In this document: in pieces, positions 8,048 through 16,999 of the stretch
How positions within the stretch are numbered: position 1 is the stretch's first letter
How the letters are laid out: the number at the start of each line of letters is the position of its first letter
Virus record (IMG/VR): IMGVR_UViG_3300027708_002314
Coordinates: 1-51,262 of that record
Origin: a virus
DNA: 51,262 nucleotides
Reading direction: 5' to 3' (one strand)
Notes under the pieces: generated by a model
Seen by the model: the letters and a program-made list of their open reading frames with translations, nothing else
Database searches by the model: none
Told to the model about the DNA's origin: nothing
Position numbers and translations under genes: made by a program

Positions 8048-9228
8048 AGGTCTTTCATATTTAAAAATATATCGTTAAAGTTGTTTCGTTTGGCAATAAT
8101 ACGCTCTCTAATTTCTTTAAAGAAGTTCCATGCCAAAGGTACAAACAATATTTTATCATCTTCCGTGAAGGTATTCAATACATCCGAACCAACTATACCA
8201 ACAGAAGAACCTGGCGTATACAGTCCTTGTTTCAATGGATTATCATCAATAATAATATCAAATGGTACTTTACTAAAGTTTAGGAATGTATTGGCTTTAG
8301 CTGCAGCACCATAACCCACCACTTTATAACCTTGGCTTCTCCAGTATTCCACTTTCTCTTTAAACTTATCAACCATATTAATACAGTTTTCAGCATAATC
8401 AACATAGGTTGTTCTATTATATAATCCAGCAAAATTCTCCATGCCAATTAAATTGTTTACTCTTGCGTATTGTTTTTTATCAACACTAATAATAAAGATG
8501 TAACTTGTTCCATGAATTGGAGTTTTAACCACATCAATCAATTCCAAGCCTGCTCGAATACACAATAAAGACATTGAAAGAATGTTATAGAAAGAAATGT
8601 GTTCGTGATAAATTGTATCAAACTCATTATTCAAAATCATATCGGATTGTGAAGTTTGAATAAAGATTAAACCTTTGGGTTCCAAGTTACGTTTGCAATT
8701 CTTTAAGAACTCCAATGGATTAGGATTATGAGCAAAGGCATTTTGAATAGTAATAATATCGGCAGATTGTTGATAACTACTATCAAAGTAACCACACTTC
8801 ACATTATGATTTTCTGAAGAAATTGGATAAAGATTTTCTGCTGGATCAACACCATAAGTTAATACACCACGGGATTTGAAAGCATTTAATTGTGAACCAT
8901 CATTACAACCAATATCTAAAACAGAACGAGGATTGTGGCCAAAAGTTTCAATACAGAAATCAGCATACCATTCCATATACTCAACATAAGTTTTTGTGGT
9001 TCCACTTACATACAAATAATTCTTATAGATTAAATCTGGATTAACTGCATGAGATAGTTGAACATGATAACAATAGTTACAACGATTAATTTTTAACGGA
9101 TAAGATGCTTCAAGTTCATCTTTAGTTTTTTTGTATGAATTGGCCAAAGGTTGATCATTTAAATCCAACACAGGAATTAAGTGGTCGTGGCCACAAGCCA
9201 AACATTCTTTAATTTCAGTTAAGTCCAT
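8044..9228 (-). CDS. Sugar C-methyltransferase (TylC3/EvaC-like, zinc-binding N-terminus)
   Basis: 394 residues in the three-part layout of NDP-hexose C-methyltransferases. The N-terminal zinc ribbon has C9-x2-C12 and a second CNYC pair near 50-53. The SAM-binding core has VLDIGCNDG near 103. The C-terminal part carries GYGAAAKANTFLNF, typical of the C-methyltransferase C-terminal domain. The family methylates a sugar carbon, usually C-3, next to a 4-keto group. Placed directly upstream of the 3-dehydrase, it suggests a branched deoxysugar. ATGA overlap with the next gene shows coupling. Confidence 0.8.
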   Translation of the reverse strand: MDLTEIKECLACGHDHLIPVLDLNDQPLANSYKKTKDELEASYPLKINRCNYCYHVQLSHAVNPDLIYKNYLYVSGTTKTYVEYMEWYADFCIETFGHNPRSVLDIGCNDGSQLNAFKSRGVLTYGVDPAENLYPISSENHNVKCGYFDSSYQQSADIITIQNAFAHNPNPLEFLKNCKRNLEPKGLIFIQTSQSDMILNNEFDTIYHEHISFYNILSMSLLCIRAGLELIDVVKTPIHGTSYIFIISVDKKQYARVNNLIGMENFAGLYNRTTYVDYAENCINMVDKFKEKVEYWRSQGYKVVGYGAAAKANTFLNFSKVPFDIIIDDNPLKQGLYTPGSSVGIVGSDVLNTFTEDDKILFVPLAWNFFKEIRERIIAKRNNFNDIFLNMKDL

Positions 9229-9236
9229 TATTTACC

Positions 9237-9986
9237 TTAATAATATTTTTTGTAATGAGCAATAATTTCAAACTCATCTTTCAATTCATTTACAGCCCGA
9301 TCCCAATCCGTAACATTATATAGACTAGTTAATTTTGTGTTGTATGACCAATCTTTTCCAGCTAAGAAATAAAATATTGTCATAAAACAATCAATCCAAC
9401 CCAATGTGGGATATACATGATTCTGTAAAATTCTTCCTGATGTGTTAAAGAATTTTACAATTTGTGGATAATATTCTATAAACGTTGAAACTTTAAATAT
9501 TGCACCACCACCTGCAGCATAATAATCAACATTTGGATATTTACCCGAGAAAAAATAACAAAAATCAAGGAGTTGTTTGGGTAAACGAGAATCAGGTTTT
9601 AATGTGGATTCATCAACATAAGGACCAGCCACTTCCCAATTTGGATCAATGGTTATTTTTTTTGTAAGTAATATGTCATCTTCAAACATCATAATATAAT
9701 CTGATTTACACCTCAATGCAGCTATATAAAATCTACTCATCCATTCTAAAACATTTTCCATAGAATATCCATATGGTTGTGTTGGATAACCACATTTAAT
9801 ATTCGAATGTAAATATTCACAATTATAGGTCTCACATAAATCCATATAACTTTCACAAGCGTCACAGACCAGCATGATATATGCTTCAGGATAAATTTCT
9901 CTTAGATTTTTTAATGATTCTTCTGTTGCTTTCTTTTTTGTTGATACACAATTAAAAAAAGAAATAGTTGGTTCTTTAATTTCCAT
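9237..9986 (-). CDS. Putative GT-A glycosyltransferase
   Basis: 249 residues, no membrane segment. YIMMFEDDILL (98-108) looks like the metal-binding acidic motif at the end of a GT-A strand, and YYAAGGGAIFKVSTF further on resembles the acceptor-side loop of such enzymes. The N-terminal TISFFNCVSTKKKATEESL pattern fits a nucleotide-sugar fold. No close family recognised, so donor and acceptor are unknown. Its start overlaps the end of the acetyltransferase gene by 11 bases, inside the sugar cassette. Confidence 0.6.
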   Translation of the reverse strand: MEIKEPTISFFNCVSTKKKATEESLKNLREIYPEAYIMLVCDACESYMDLCETYNCEYLHSNIKCGYPTQPYGYSMENVLEWMSRFYIAALRCKSDYIMMFEDDILLTKKITIDPNWEVAGPYVDESTLKPDSRLPKQLLDFCYFFSGKYPNVDYYAAGGGAIFKVSTFIEYYPQIVKFFNTSGRILQNHVYPTLGWIDCFMTIFYFLAGKDWSYNTKLTSLYNVTDWDRAVNELKDEFEIIAHYKKYY

Positions 9987-10554
9987 TTTTGATAATTCTA
10001 TTCATTTCACTTATAATTTCCATCGTAGGTTCTTGTTGTAACAATGGCAAAATCTCATTAATCTTTTCATCTGGTAAATCCCACCACTTCATTTCTAAGA
10101 AAGCATCAATAATTTCTTTATCAAAACGATACTTAATTAACTTTGCTGGATTACCACCAACAATAGAATATGGTTCAACATCTTTAAATACATGAGAGTT
10201 TGTAGCTACAACAGCACCATGACCAACAGTAACACCAGACATAACTGTAACAGATTCTCCAAACCAAACATCAGAACCAACATTGATATCGCCTTTGGTT
10301 TGAACCTTTGGTGGAATTGGAAAGTTACTAAAGATATGATTTCTTTCACCTAAATTACCAAATGCATAGTTTGTGCACGCTTTAGGATTATGTGCAACAC
10401 CTTCAGAAGGAAAGAATCTACAACCGAGTCCAATTCCAGTAAAGGCACCAATATTAACTACTGGTGTTGTTGGATCGGCATAAGAAGTGAATTGCCTTAC
10501 AGTTGTTGTATAACCATCTGTTCCATAGGTGTGTTTGCCTACTGAGTTAATCAT
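9976..10554 (-). CDS. Hexapeptide-repeat O-acetyltransferase (CatB/XAT-like)
   Basis: About 192 residues. The middle and C-terminal half shows left-handed beta-helix hexapeptide rhythm (GSDVWFGESVTVMSGVTV, then GHGAVVATNSHVF) and ends YSIVGGNPAKLIKYRF, the usual close of the xenobiotic/maltose acetyltransferase group. I use the ATG three codons inside the open frame because AAGGTGG lies six to seven bases before it and it makes an ATGA overlap with the dehydratase gene. The cassette contains no obvious sugar aminotransferase, so O-acetylation of a sugar is more likely than N-acetylation. Confidence 0.8.
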   Translation of the reverse strand: MINSVGKHTYGTDGYTTTVRQFTSYADPTTPVVNIGAFTGIGLGCRFFPSEGVAHNPKACTNYAFGNLGERNHIFSNFPIPPKVQTKGDINVGSDVWFGESVTVMSGVTVGHGAVVATNSHVFKDVEPYSIVGGNPAKLIKYRFDKEIIDAFLEMKWWDLPDEKINEILPLLQQEPTMEIISEMNRIIKNGN

Positions 10555-11588
10555 TTCAACCACCTTTTATTTTCTAGTGTCCATAAAGTCATTTCTTTAA
10601 TTCGTTCACTCAATTTAATCTTTGGTTCCCATCCAAGAGATTTCAATAGTCCACCATCAAGTGCATATCGTAAATCATGGCCAGGTCTACTGCCATGGAA
10701 ATCAACCATTTCATAATTCAGTTCTTTGCCTTGTGCTGCGGCAATCATTTTAGCTAAGGTTAGATTATCAATTTCTTCTGTACCAACAAGATTGAATTTA
10801 GGACAATGAGCCCAACCATAATCACCAGTATGTTTGTAATCTTTTGGTAATGTATTGAGAATAAACATTAAACCTTCGGCAACATCTTTTGCATGAATAT
10901 ACATTCTTGTGCCGGCTTCTGTGCAATCAGCATTGGCATGGATATAAACTTTCTCACCATCACGAGCACGCTGAATACACATTGGAATAAACTTCTCAGG
11001 ATGTTGGCGTTCACCAAACACATTCATTGTATGAGTAACAACGATAGGCATTTTGTATGTGTTCTCATAAGCAACACAGAATTCTTCTGCGGCAGCTTTA
11101 CTTGCTGAATATGGATTTGTGGAGTTATAACGGTCATACTCTTTGTAAGAAACACCAGGAGGTGCCACTCCAAAGATTTCGTCTGTTGAGAAATATACAA
11201 ATCGTTCTAAGTTAGGTAAATGCTTACGAGCATAATCTAACATATTAACTGTGCCTACAACATTATCTTGTAAGAATTCTGTTGGATATTCAATACTACG
11301 ATCCACATGGCTGCCAGCGGCCAAGTGTAAAACGATATCGATTGGACCAATATCTTTAACAATCATTTCATTGAGTTCTGCTTTCAAATCATGAAATACA
11401 ATCCTCAGGCGAGATGAGACCACTTTTGGGTCATGATCTTGTAACATATCATGTAAACGATTTAAGTTACCTGAAATATCTAAACGATCTAAGCAAATAA
11501 TCTTCCAATCTGTTTCTTTAAGCATCTTGTCGATAACATGATGAGCAATAAATCCTGCACCACCTGTAATCAATACACTTTTACTCAT
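10551..11588 (-). CDS. NDP-glucose 4,6-dehydratase (RmlB/RfbG-like)
   Basis: 345 residues, full length for the family. Glycine motif TGGAGFIAHH (8-17, with A in place of the last G), STDEIFG near 139 for the catalytic T-D-E, NPYSASKAAAEEF with the Y-x-x-x-K pair, and SRPGHDLRYALD near the C-terminus, which closely matches the dTDP-glucose 4,6-dehydratase signature. Reaction: NDP-glucose to NDP-4-keto-6-deoxyglucose, the entry step for the 3-dehydrase, C-methyltransferase and reductase downstream. Whether the nucleotide is dTDP or CDP cannot be told. The start overlaps the gene upstream by four bases. Confidence 0.85.
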   Translation of the reverse strand: MSKSVLITGGAGFIAHHVIDKMLKETDWKIICLDRLDISGNLNRLHDMLQDHDPKVVSSRLRIVFHDLKAELNEMIVKDIGPIDIVLHLAAGSHVDRSIEYPTEFLQDNVVGTVNMLDYARKHLPNLERFVYFSTDEIFGVAPPGVSYKEYDRYNSTNPYSASKAAAEEFCVAYENTYKMPIVVTHTMNVFGERQHPEKFIPMCIQRARDGEKVYIHANADCTEAGTRMYIHAKDVAEGLMFILNTLPKDYKHTGDYGWAHCPKFNLVGTEEIDNLTLAKMIAAAQGKELNYEMVDFHGSRPGHDLRYALDGGLLKSLGWEPKIKLSERIKEMTLWTLENKRWLK

Positions 11589-12265
11589 AATTTAACTCCA
11601 TAATGTTCGGCAACACCGTGTTTGCCATGAAAACCTAAACTTTTACCTAACCAACCAGAACCATAATCATATTCAATACTAAATCTATCAGCAATTTCTA
11701 TTGGAGCAAACTTAATTCCATACTGATGTTCTAATACACCATTATGTATCTTACAAATAATATTATCTTCGGGGATCCATTTTTCACCAGCATCATTGAT
11801 AACATAACAGGCAACATCATTCAGATATTGTGGATAATCAGATGTTAGATTCTTAATCTTCATATGAATAAAGGCATCATATAACTTTCTTGACCTTAAA
11901 CAGAATCCACCATTACCAACTATACCATCACCCCAACGAGCACCAATATAATCATAATTTAAAAACTCATCCGTCCATGCTTCAGAATTGACTGCAAAGC
12001 CATCAGCGTGAATAATTAAGTTGTAATCTTCGATACAAACTTCTGGACATAACTTCAATGTAACAAAACTATAATCGTTATTATACACTTTTATTTTTGG
12101 TATAATAACCCAAGTTACAGGCACACCAACTTCTTCAGGAATATCAATATCAGAAAACCAATACACTTTGGTAACTTTATCGCCAAGAGTTTTAATCGTT
12201 CTTTTTAAAGCTTCAATTGTAGGAGTATAATATAATGTATCAATACAAGTAATGCTTATTGCCAT
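11585..12265 (-). CDS. DUF5672-like glycosyltransferase-related protein
   Basis: 226 residues. LIIHADGFAVN near 84-94 followed by YDYIGARWGD and GNGGFCLRSRKL is the recurring signature of DUF5672 proteins, a GT-A-like group in surface-glycan clusters. No signal peptide or membrane segment. Coupled to both neighbours by short overlaps. I infer a transferase in glycan assembly; donor and acceptor unknown. Confidence 0.65.
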   Translation of the reverse strand: MAISITCIDTLYYTPTIEALKRTIKTLGDKVTKVYWFSDIDIPEEVGVPVTWVIIPKIKVYNNDYSFVTLKLCPEVCIEDYNLIIHADGFAVNSEAWTDEFLNYDYIGARWGDGIVGNGGFCLRSRKLYDAFIHMKIKNLTSDYPQYLNDVACYVINDAGEKWIPEDNIICKIHNGVLEHQYGIKFAPIEIADRFSIEYDYGSGWLGKSLGFHGKHGVAEHYGVKL

Positions 12266-12969
12266 GTGGTACCTTCAAAGTCCATCCAATATGTGGACAT
12301 TCTTCCTTTACCTTGCATGAGATAGAATGGCAAAGTATGAATTAATCCACGACTAGAGTTATAGTATATCAAATCTTTAGGTGCTCTGTCAAGCGACCAA
12401 GCAAAGTGGCTAGTACCAGTATCACCACCAATAAAGATTTCGGCATCCATAATGTGGTTAAGATTTTCTATAATATCGGCACTTACTTTCCAAACATCAT
12501 TCGATTCAAATCCATTTTTAGAACAAATGATTTTTTCATAATCTTTATATTCTTCTGTACTATATTTTTCAAGAAGTTGTTTAAATAAATTTGTAGGCCA
12601 ATTTCGGTATGTATTATATGGTGCATCTGTTAATGGGAATATAACAATCTTCTTTTTCATAGGTTTGTTATTTGGAATCTTTACCAAATCACCACAGATA
12701 TCTCTAAAATCCCAAATATTAACTCTACGCCAAGGTAATGATTCTTGTCCTTCAAATGCAGAGAAATAATCAGTCATGCCAATTAAGAAAGAATGGAATT
12801 CTTGAACATTTCTGTCGGTACTTGTTGCTTCTGCTCGAATATGAAAACGAATCTCTGGATTATTGTTTACTTTTCTTAGATGTTCAACAACATTACAAAC
12901 ACCAACTAAATCACCCATTCGTAATGGACCACCAAAAGTACCAGGTTCAATATTAATAATTGTAGGCAT
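12256..12969 (-). CDS. GT-B/GT9-like glycosyltransferase
   Basis: About 237 residues from the ATG at 12969; the longer frame begins at a TTG without a ribosome site. FGGPLRMGDLVGVCNV at the N-terminus and AEIFIGGDTGTSHFAWSLDRAP near the C-terminus resemble the donor-site glycine-rich turn of heptosyltransferase-type GT-B enzymes (GDTGTSH for the usual GxDTGxxH). The protein is short for a complete two-domain GT-B, so it may be a minimal or degenerate form. Part of the sugar cassette. Confidence 0.55.
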   Translation of the reverse strand: MPTIINIEPGTFGGPLRMGDLVGVCNVVEHLRKVNNNPEIRFHIRAEATSTDRNVQEFHSFLIGMTDYFSAFEGQESLPWRRVNIWDFRDICGDLVKIPNNKPMKKKIVIFPLTDAPYNTYRNWPTNLFKQLLEKYSTEEYKDYEKIICSKNGFESNDVWKVSADIIENLNHIMDAEIFIGGDTGTSHFAWSLDRAPKDLIYYNSSRGLIHTLPFYLMQGKGRMSTYWMDFEGTTWQ

Positions 12970-13639
12970 GTAATTTATTTCCGTCCATAGAGGCAAAGTG
13001 ATGAACTGAGTTTGAAGGCAATTCTAACATTTCATCGTATGTTGTGTAACCATGGATTTGGTCTGCCAATCCTTTATCTCGAATTGAACTAAGCCATGCT
13101 CTTTCTACTGCACTTTCACATCTCCATACTTCGTTCATGGAAAATGTATCTTTAACAAATTGAATGTCTGCAAAGAAACATAATGTTCCAATACCATAAT
13201 CATCTTGTAGTGTTATAACTTTTTTATTCAATGATTCATACTTTTGAATTAATTTTGGATAATCCAAATCTGGATGTTGGTCATAACAGAGTTTTAACAC
13301 ATTCTTAAAACCATATCTACTCAGTACATTTAATCCGTTTTGAATAGCTGACATTTCAGCAACACCATGGTTTGGTCGATTTGGTATTCCATCAATCTGC
13401 CAACGATTATCAGAATCGTAGATAAATGAATGACACATATTTTGAGTTTCTTCATCTAAAGTGGAATGTGCTGAAAGGCAAATGTAGTAACCAGATTTTT
13501 TTAAATATTTCACCAATGTTTTGGTCATCATACGTTTACGCATTACTGCTTCAGCATCACCACAACTATGAAACTCGGGATCATTACCGCCGGTATAGGC
13601 AGTAATTAGAATTGCTGTGTCTTGTGATACTATATTCAT
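12953..13639 (-). CDS. Unknown cassette protein, possibly glycosyltransferase-like
   Basis: 228 residues. AILITAYTGGNDPEF at the N-terminus and the alternation of hydrophobic strands with VLKLCYDQHPDLDYP suggest a nucleotide-sugar (GT-A) fold, but there is no clear D-x-D motif. Overlaps with both neighbours (16-17 bases downstream, four bases upstream) place it in the same operon. I do not recognise a family; the role is inferred from neighbours only. Confidence 0.5.
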   Translation of the reverse strand: MNIVSQDTAILITAYTGGNDPEFHSCGDAEAVMRKRMMTKTLVKYLKKSGYYICLSAHSTLDEETQNMCHSFIYDSDNRWQIDGIPNRPNHGVAEMSAIQNGLNVLSRYGFKNVLKLCYDQHPDLDYPKLIQKYESLNKKVITLQDDYGIGTLCFFADIQFVKDTFSMNEVWRCESAVERAWLSSIRDKGLADQIHGYTTYDEMLELPSNSVHHFASMDGNKLHAYNY

Positions 13640-14385
13640 TTCAATAAACTTTCTAATTCCTTAGCATGAACTAATTTTCCAAGTGCACCTTGGTAGAAAT
13701 GTTTTTCAAATACTTGTTGAATATTTTTACCATTATCCCAAGATACATCGTTATCACCAACTCTAAATTCTGGTTTCCAATCTTCTGCCTTCCAAACACA
13801 ATACAAAGGAATATCACATAAGTCAGCCAACATACCAATGCCAGTAAAGTTTGTAATGAATGGTTTTTTTAGATTTTTGAGAATGTAAGCATTTTCTAAC
13901 ATAGGTCTATCATAATCAATAAACTCACAATCTTTTAGGTGTGATAATATGTGAGTTTCCCTACGATCATCAATATCACCTACAGACCATCGATCACCAA
14001 CATAATAGGCATCTTTCACAGTAATATCATATTCTGGTGTTTTTACTGTGAAATCATCATCAACTTCAAACTTCATTCCATAATTATCTTTCATAAAGTT
14101 TTCGTAACGACAAGTTTCAGTCGGTCTATAACGATCATTTTTATCTTCACGAATTGGCCAAGAACTCATTTTGATGATATCACCATACAAGAATACTTCA
14201 TCATCAAAAAATACAGCCGTAAATAAATCTTGATACATTAGGAATTCTTTAATACCTTTAAACTTACGCATTTCTTTTTTGATATAAAGTTCATATTTAC
14301 CATAAGACTTACTAATACCCGACATTACAGGTAAACCATTTAGAAAGTCGCCAAGATTGGCAGTTCCATTAAGATAAATTTTCAT
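13636..14385 (-). CDS. Unknown cassette protein with GT9-like N-terminus
   Basis: 249 residues. The opening MKIYLNGTANLGDFLNGLPVM resembles the GDhhhh-P-hh start of heptosyltransferase-like proteins, and FITNFTGIGMLADLCDIPLYCVWK near 190-213 could match the donor-side helix turn. The conserved catalytic residues of GT9 are not evident. No membrane segment. It lies between two transferase-like genes with short overlaps on both sides. Confidence 0.5.
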   Translation of the reverse strand: MKIYLNGTANLGDFLNGLPVMSGISKSYGKYELYIKKEMRKFKGIKEFLMYQDLFTAVFFDDEVFLYGDIIKMSSWPIREDKNDRYRPTETCRYENFMKDNYGMKFEVDDDFTVKTPEYDITVKDAYYVGDRWSVGDIDDRRETHILSHLKDCEFIDYDRPMLENAYILKNLKKPFITNFTGIGMLADLCDIPLYCVWKAEDWKPEFRVGDNDVSWDNGKNIQQVFEKHFYQGALGKLVHAKELESLLK

Positions 14386-15163
14386 TATAATCCTTTAAAG
14401 CAATAAACCAATTATCAGGAGATACTGGATGTAATTCAAACATTTCTGGTGCTGCCAAATAGGACATCAACAATAATGTTTGATCATCATCAATTAAATT
14501 ATTTTTAAATAACTCTTGTATATTATGGTAAACCAAGGTTTCAAGATACGGCCACATTTCTTTATCAGCAACAATACATGGTCCTGTAATATGGACATCA
14601 TTGTTTGCAATAATATCTTTGATGTAAGAACCTTTTTGCCATTCTTTGATGGTGAAGAAATGAATTTTTCTCCTAGTAAAAGGATATGTCCATCTTGTTA
14701 TGTTGTGGGGTTCTCTGCAATACCCAAAGTCCAACCAAGCTGCTTGGTCTGTGTGAACCATATTCATGGAGATTGCTCGATTTACAAATGTTGCTTTTAA
14801 TAAATTGACTACAACATAATCGGCATTCCAATATTCCGGATTACGAACTTGTGATGGGTGAATAATCTCTTGAAACTTTGGATCTTTCTGTATTTCAGAT
14901 ACCTTGGATTTCAATTCATCGAATTCATTTTTGAAATCAATAATAACAATCTGTGTTGGTTTATCACCTCGTAATTCTTTAACTTTATCTTCAAACTCGG
15001 ATGAAGTATATACAACCATATCATTCTCAAGCTTTGCCATTTCAGCAAATCGTTCAAAGTAGGTATCATTCGTTCTTTGTAAATAGTGTGGTAGACCTTT
15101 ATCTGGTGTCCAATCACCACGACCAATATCAAAAAATGCTGTTACAATAGTAATATCATTCAT
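14369..15163 (-). CDS. HtrL/YibB-family (WlaTC-like) glycosyltransferase
   Basis: 264 residues. The start ITIVTAFFDIGRGDWTP followed by YFERFAEMAKLENDMVVY, and AAWLDFGYCREPHNI in the middle, match the HtrL/YibB family found in lipopolysaccharide and lipooligosaccharide loci. W-h-D-F-G is the acidic site of that family. It is about the usual length. Its function is probably sugar transfer during surface-glycan assembly. It overlaps the next gene by 17 bases. Confidence 0.7.
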   Translation of the reverse strand: MNDITIVTAFFDIGRGDWTPDKGLPHYLQRTNDTYFERFAEMAKLENDMVVYTSSEFEDKVKELRGDKPTQIVIIDFKNEFDELKSKVSEIQKDPKFQEIIHPSQVRNPEYWNADYVVVNLLKATFVNRAISMNMVHTDQAAWLDFGYCREPHNITRWTYPFTRRKIHFFTIKEWQKGSYIKDIIANNDVHITGPCIVADKEMWPYLETLVYHNIQELFKNNLIDDDQTLLLMSYLAAPEMFELHPVSPDNWFIALKDYNENLS

Positions 15164-15165
15164 AA

Positions 15166-16005
15166 TTAAACTCTATAGGTAAAGTATTCCGATTCATCTT
15201 CTTGGCCGTATTTCTTTTGGATAAACTCTTTTAATACTGGCACACGGTCATATTGGTGTACGATTGGGAATATCTGTCCTGTCCAATCTTTTAATAAACC
15301 ATCTTCAAACACAGGTTCCGGAAAAAGTAAATTAGGTCTAAAACTAGTAATCTTAGATGGATCCATAATAGTACCCAATTCAGCAGCCCATTGTGTTGTT
15401 TTAGTTACAACGTCTTTAAATGGTTGAGTATTGATTAATACATTGAATACGGCTTGGTCAACGATAGGAATTGGTCGGTTGACGCCGTTAGTGAAGATAT
15501 GAAACACCATATCTTTTACATATTCAGATTCACCACCGAATGTTCCAACATTAAATATTTCATTTTCTTTGAATTCATTATGTACATATTGGCCATAAGC
15601 TTGAAATAGATTTTCGTTACCCCAAGGTTCGTCTTTATATTTTAAACCTTCGGATGCAATAACAAGTTTACGGTCAACAAGGAATTTAAATGGATCAGTT
15701 TGGAAATAAACATCTTTTACATCTGTGGTGATAACATAATTATAATCTTGCCAAGTATCTCTTAGATAATGATATATTGAAAGAAAACGTAAAACGTGCA
15801 CGGGAATATTTGGAACTTGAACCATCTCTACAACAAGAAAACCTTGGTCAATTAACCATTTTCTTGTTTCATCTGTACCAACACCAAAAACCATTACCTT
15901 TTCGGTATTTTCATCACAAACTTCATTGATGGATAATACCCAAGGTTTTAGTTGATTGATGCCGTAGTTTGTACAGCCGCCGATGATGAGATTTTTTTGT
16001 GCCAC
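15166..16005 (-). CDS. GT-A nucleotide-diphospho-sugar transferase-like protein
   Basis: 279 residues. VITTDVKDVYFQTDPF (91-106) gives the metal-binding D95-x-x-D98 context of GT-A transferases, and EIFNVGTFGGESEYVKDMV followed by PIVDQAVFNVLI resembles the downstream acceptor and D-Q segments. The start is a GTG with GGAG eight bases upstream, which makes an unusual 58-base out-of-frame overlap with the gene upstream. Part of the sugar cassette; sugar unknown. Confidence 0.65.
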   Translation of the reverse strand: MAQKNLIIGGCTNYGINQLKPWVLSINEVCDENTEKVMVFGVGTDETRKWLIDQGFLVVEMVQVPNIPVHVLRFLSIYHYLRDTWQDYNYVITTDVKDVYFQTDPFKFLVDRKLVIASEGLKYKDEPWGNENLFQAYGQYVHNEFKENEIFNVGTFGGESEYVKDMVFHIFTNGVNRPIPIVDQAVFNVLINTQPFKDVVTKTTQWAAELGTIMDPSKITSFRPNLLFPEPVFEDGLLKDWTGQIFPIVHQYDRVPVLKEFIQKKYGQEDESEYFTYRV

Positions 16006-16709
16006 GGGAACTCTCCATTATATTTTTTATTCATTACTGCATTTCCATTGATAAAGAAATCGGATGTAACCGAACCTTTACCGCCATCAACACGATAGTT
16101 CACGGTGTATTCACCTGTGCAATCGAATTTTTGAAAGTGTTGAGCAATAGTTGCCAGAAACACTCTATCTTGTCCCCAACCGCCATGCCAAACGCTAGCT
16201 AATTTTACACCAATTTCTGTTTTAAGGCAATATGAATTGGTGTCAACATGATTAACTCCATGATAAGTTTGCCATTTACCTAATGATTCACAGTCATCGT
16301 GGCAAACAAAATCACCCTTTTTGTTATATACATCACGGAGAGAATAACACCAATCTAGATTTTTTAGTTTGATTGTATTGATACAGGATTCAACATGATT
16401 AGGTTTCAACCAATTATCTTGGTCAAGGTATAACACATATTCGGTATCAACCAGGTGGGTAAATGCTGCATAGACACGGTGACCATAAAATCCATTGGCA
16501 CCCACATTCAAAGGCAAATTACAAATCATAATTTTTTTATAATTTTTATGATTCTCAAATTGTTTTAAAAAGTTTCTTACCGCATAAACATATTCCGGAC
16601 CATCACACACAAGATAACATTTAGTGTCATAAGTTTGGTCTAACACAGATTGTATAGCAGTAAACAACTCTGGAGAACCAGTAGTTGGTATAATCACAGT
16701 TGCAGTCAT
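15948..16709 (-). CDS. Family 2-like glycosyltransferase
   Basis: 253 residues. ATVIIPTTGSPELFTAIQSVLDQ is the classic GT2 first strand and helix. YVLYLDQDNWL (91-101) supplies the D96-x-D98 motif. A WGQDRVFLATI segment near 175 may carry the catalytic acid. First transferase of the cassette, two bases from the preceding small gene. The last 58 bases overlap the next gene in another frame. An inverting GT-A enzyme is likely; donor unknown. Confidence 0.75.
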   Translation of the reverse strand: MTATVIIPTTGSPELFTAIQSVLDQTYDTKCYLVCDGPEYVYAVRNFLKQFENHKNYKKIMICNLPLNVGANGFYGHRVYAAFTHLVDTEYVLYLDQDNWLKPNHVESCINTIKLKNLDWCYSLRDVYNKKGDFVCHDDCESLGKWQTYHGVNHVDTNSYCLKTEIGVKLASVWHGGWGQDRVFLATIAQHFQKFDCTGEYTVNYRVDGGKGSVTSDFFINGNAVMNKKYNGEFPWHKKISSSAAVQTTASIN

Positions 16710-16711
16710 AA

Positions 16712-16990
16712 TTAATCTCTAGTCAGTTTTAATATCTTCTCTATTTGTTTTTCTATAACAGGTTTTCTGTTAGGCCAATATATATATTCTTTATCTCCGG
16801 TCGAATGTAACTTGGTTAGAAAAGGAACAATCATCTTTTCTAATTGGTTTAATCGAGTTTTATAGTCATCAGCTGTTTCAGCCGTCTTATCTATAACCGA
16901 ATTATAGTCCGCTTCAGATATAGCAGAGAATCCAAAATCATCACCAGTATCAAACTCTTGTGCTAGTTTATCGAAATCAATGAGTGCCAT
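16712..16990 (-). CDS. Small conserved-type protein, unknown function
   Basis: About 92 residues, acidic N-terminus (ALIDFDKLAQEFDTGDDFGF) and a helical C-terminal half with TRLNQLEKMIVPFLTKL. Two ATGs are adjacent; AAGGTAA sits better before the second. I recall similar small proteins in marine T4-like phages but know no function. It lies nine bases after a 436-residue gene and just before the sugar cassette, so it is probably cotranscribed with both. Confidence 0.7.
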   Translation of the reverse strand: MALIDFDKLAQEFDTGDDFGFSAISEADYNSVIDKTAETADDYKTRLNQLEKMIVPFLTKLHSTGDKEYIYWPNRKPVIEKQIEKILKLTRD

Positions 16991-16999
16991 CATTTACCT

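Noticed and set aside
12970-12996. TTG-started nine-residue extension of the GT-B-like gene
   Set aside because: An ATG follows at 12969 and the extension adds no conserved sequence.
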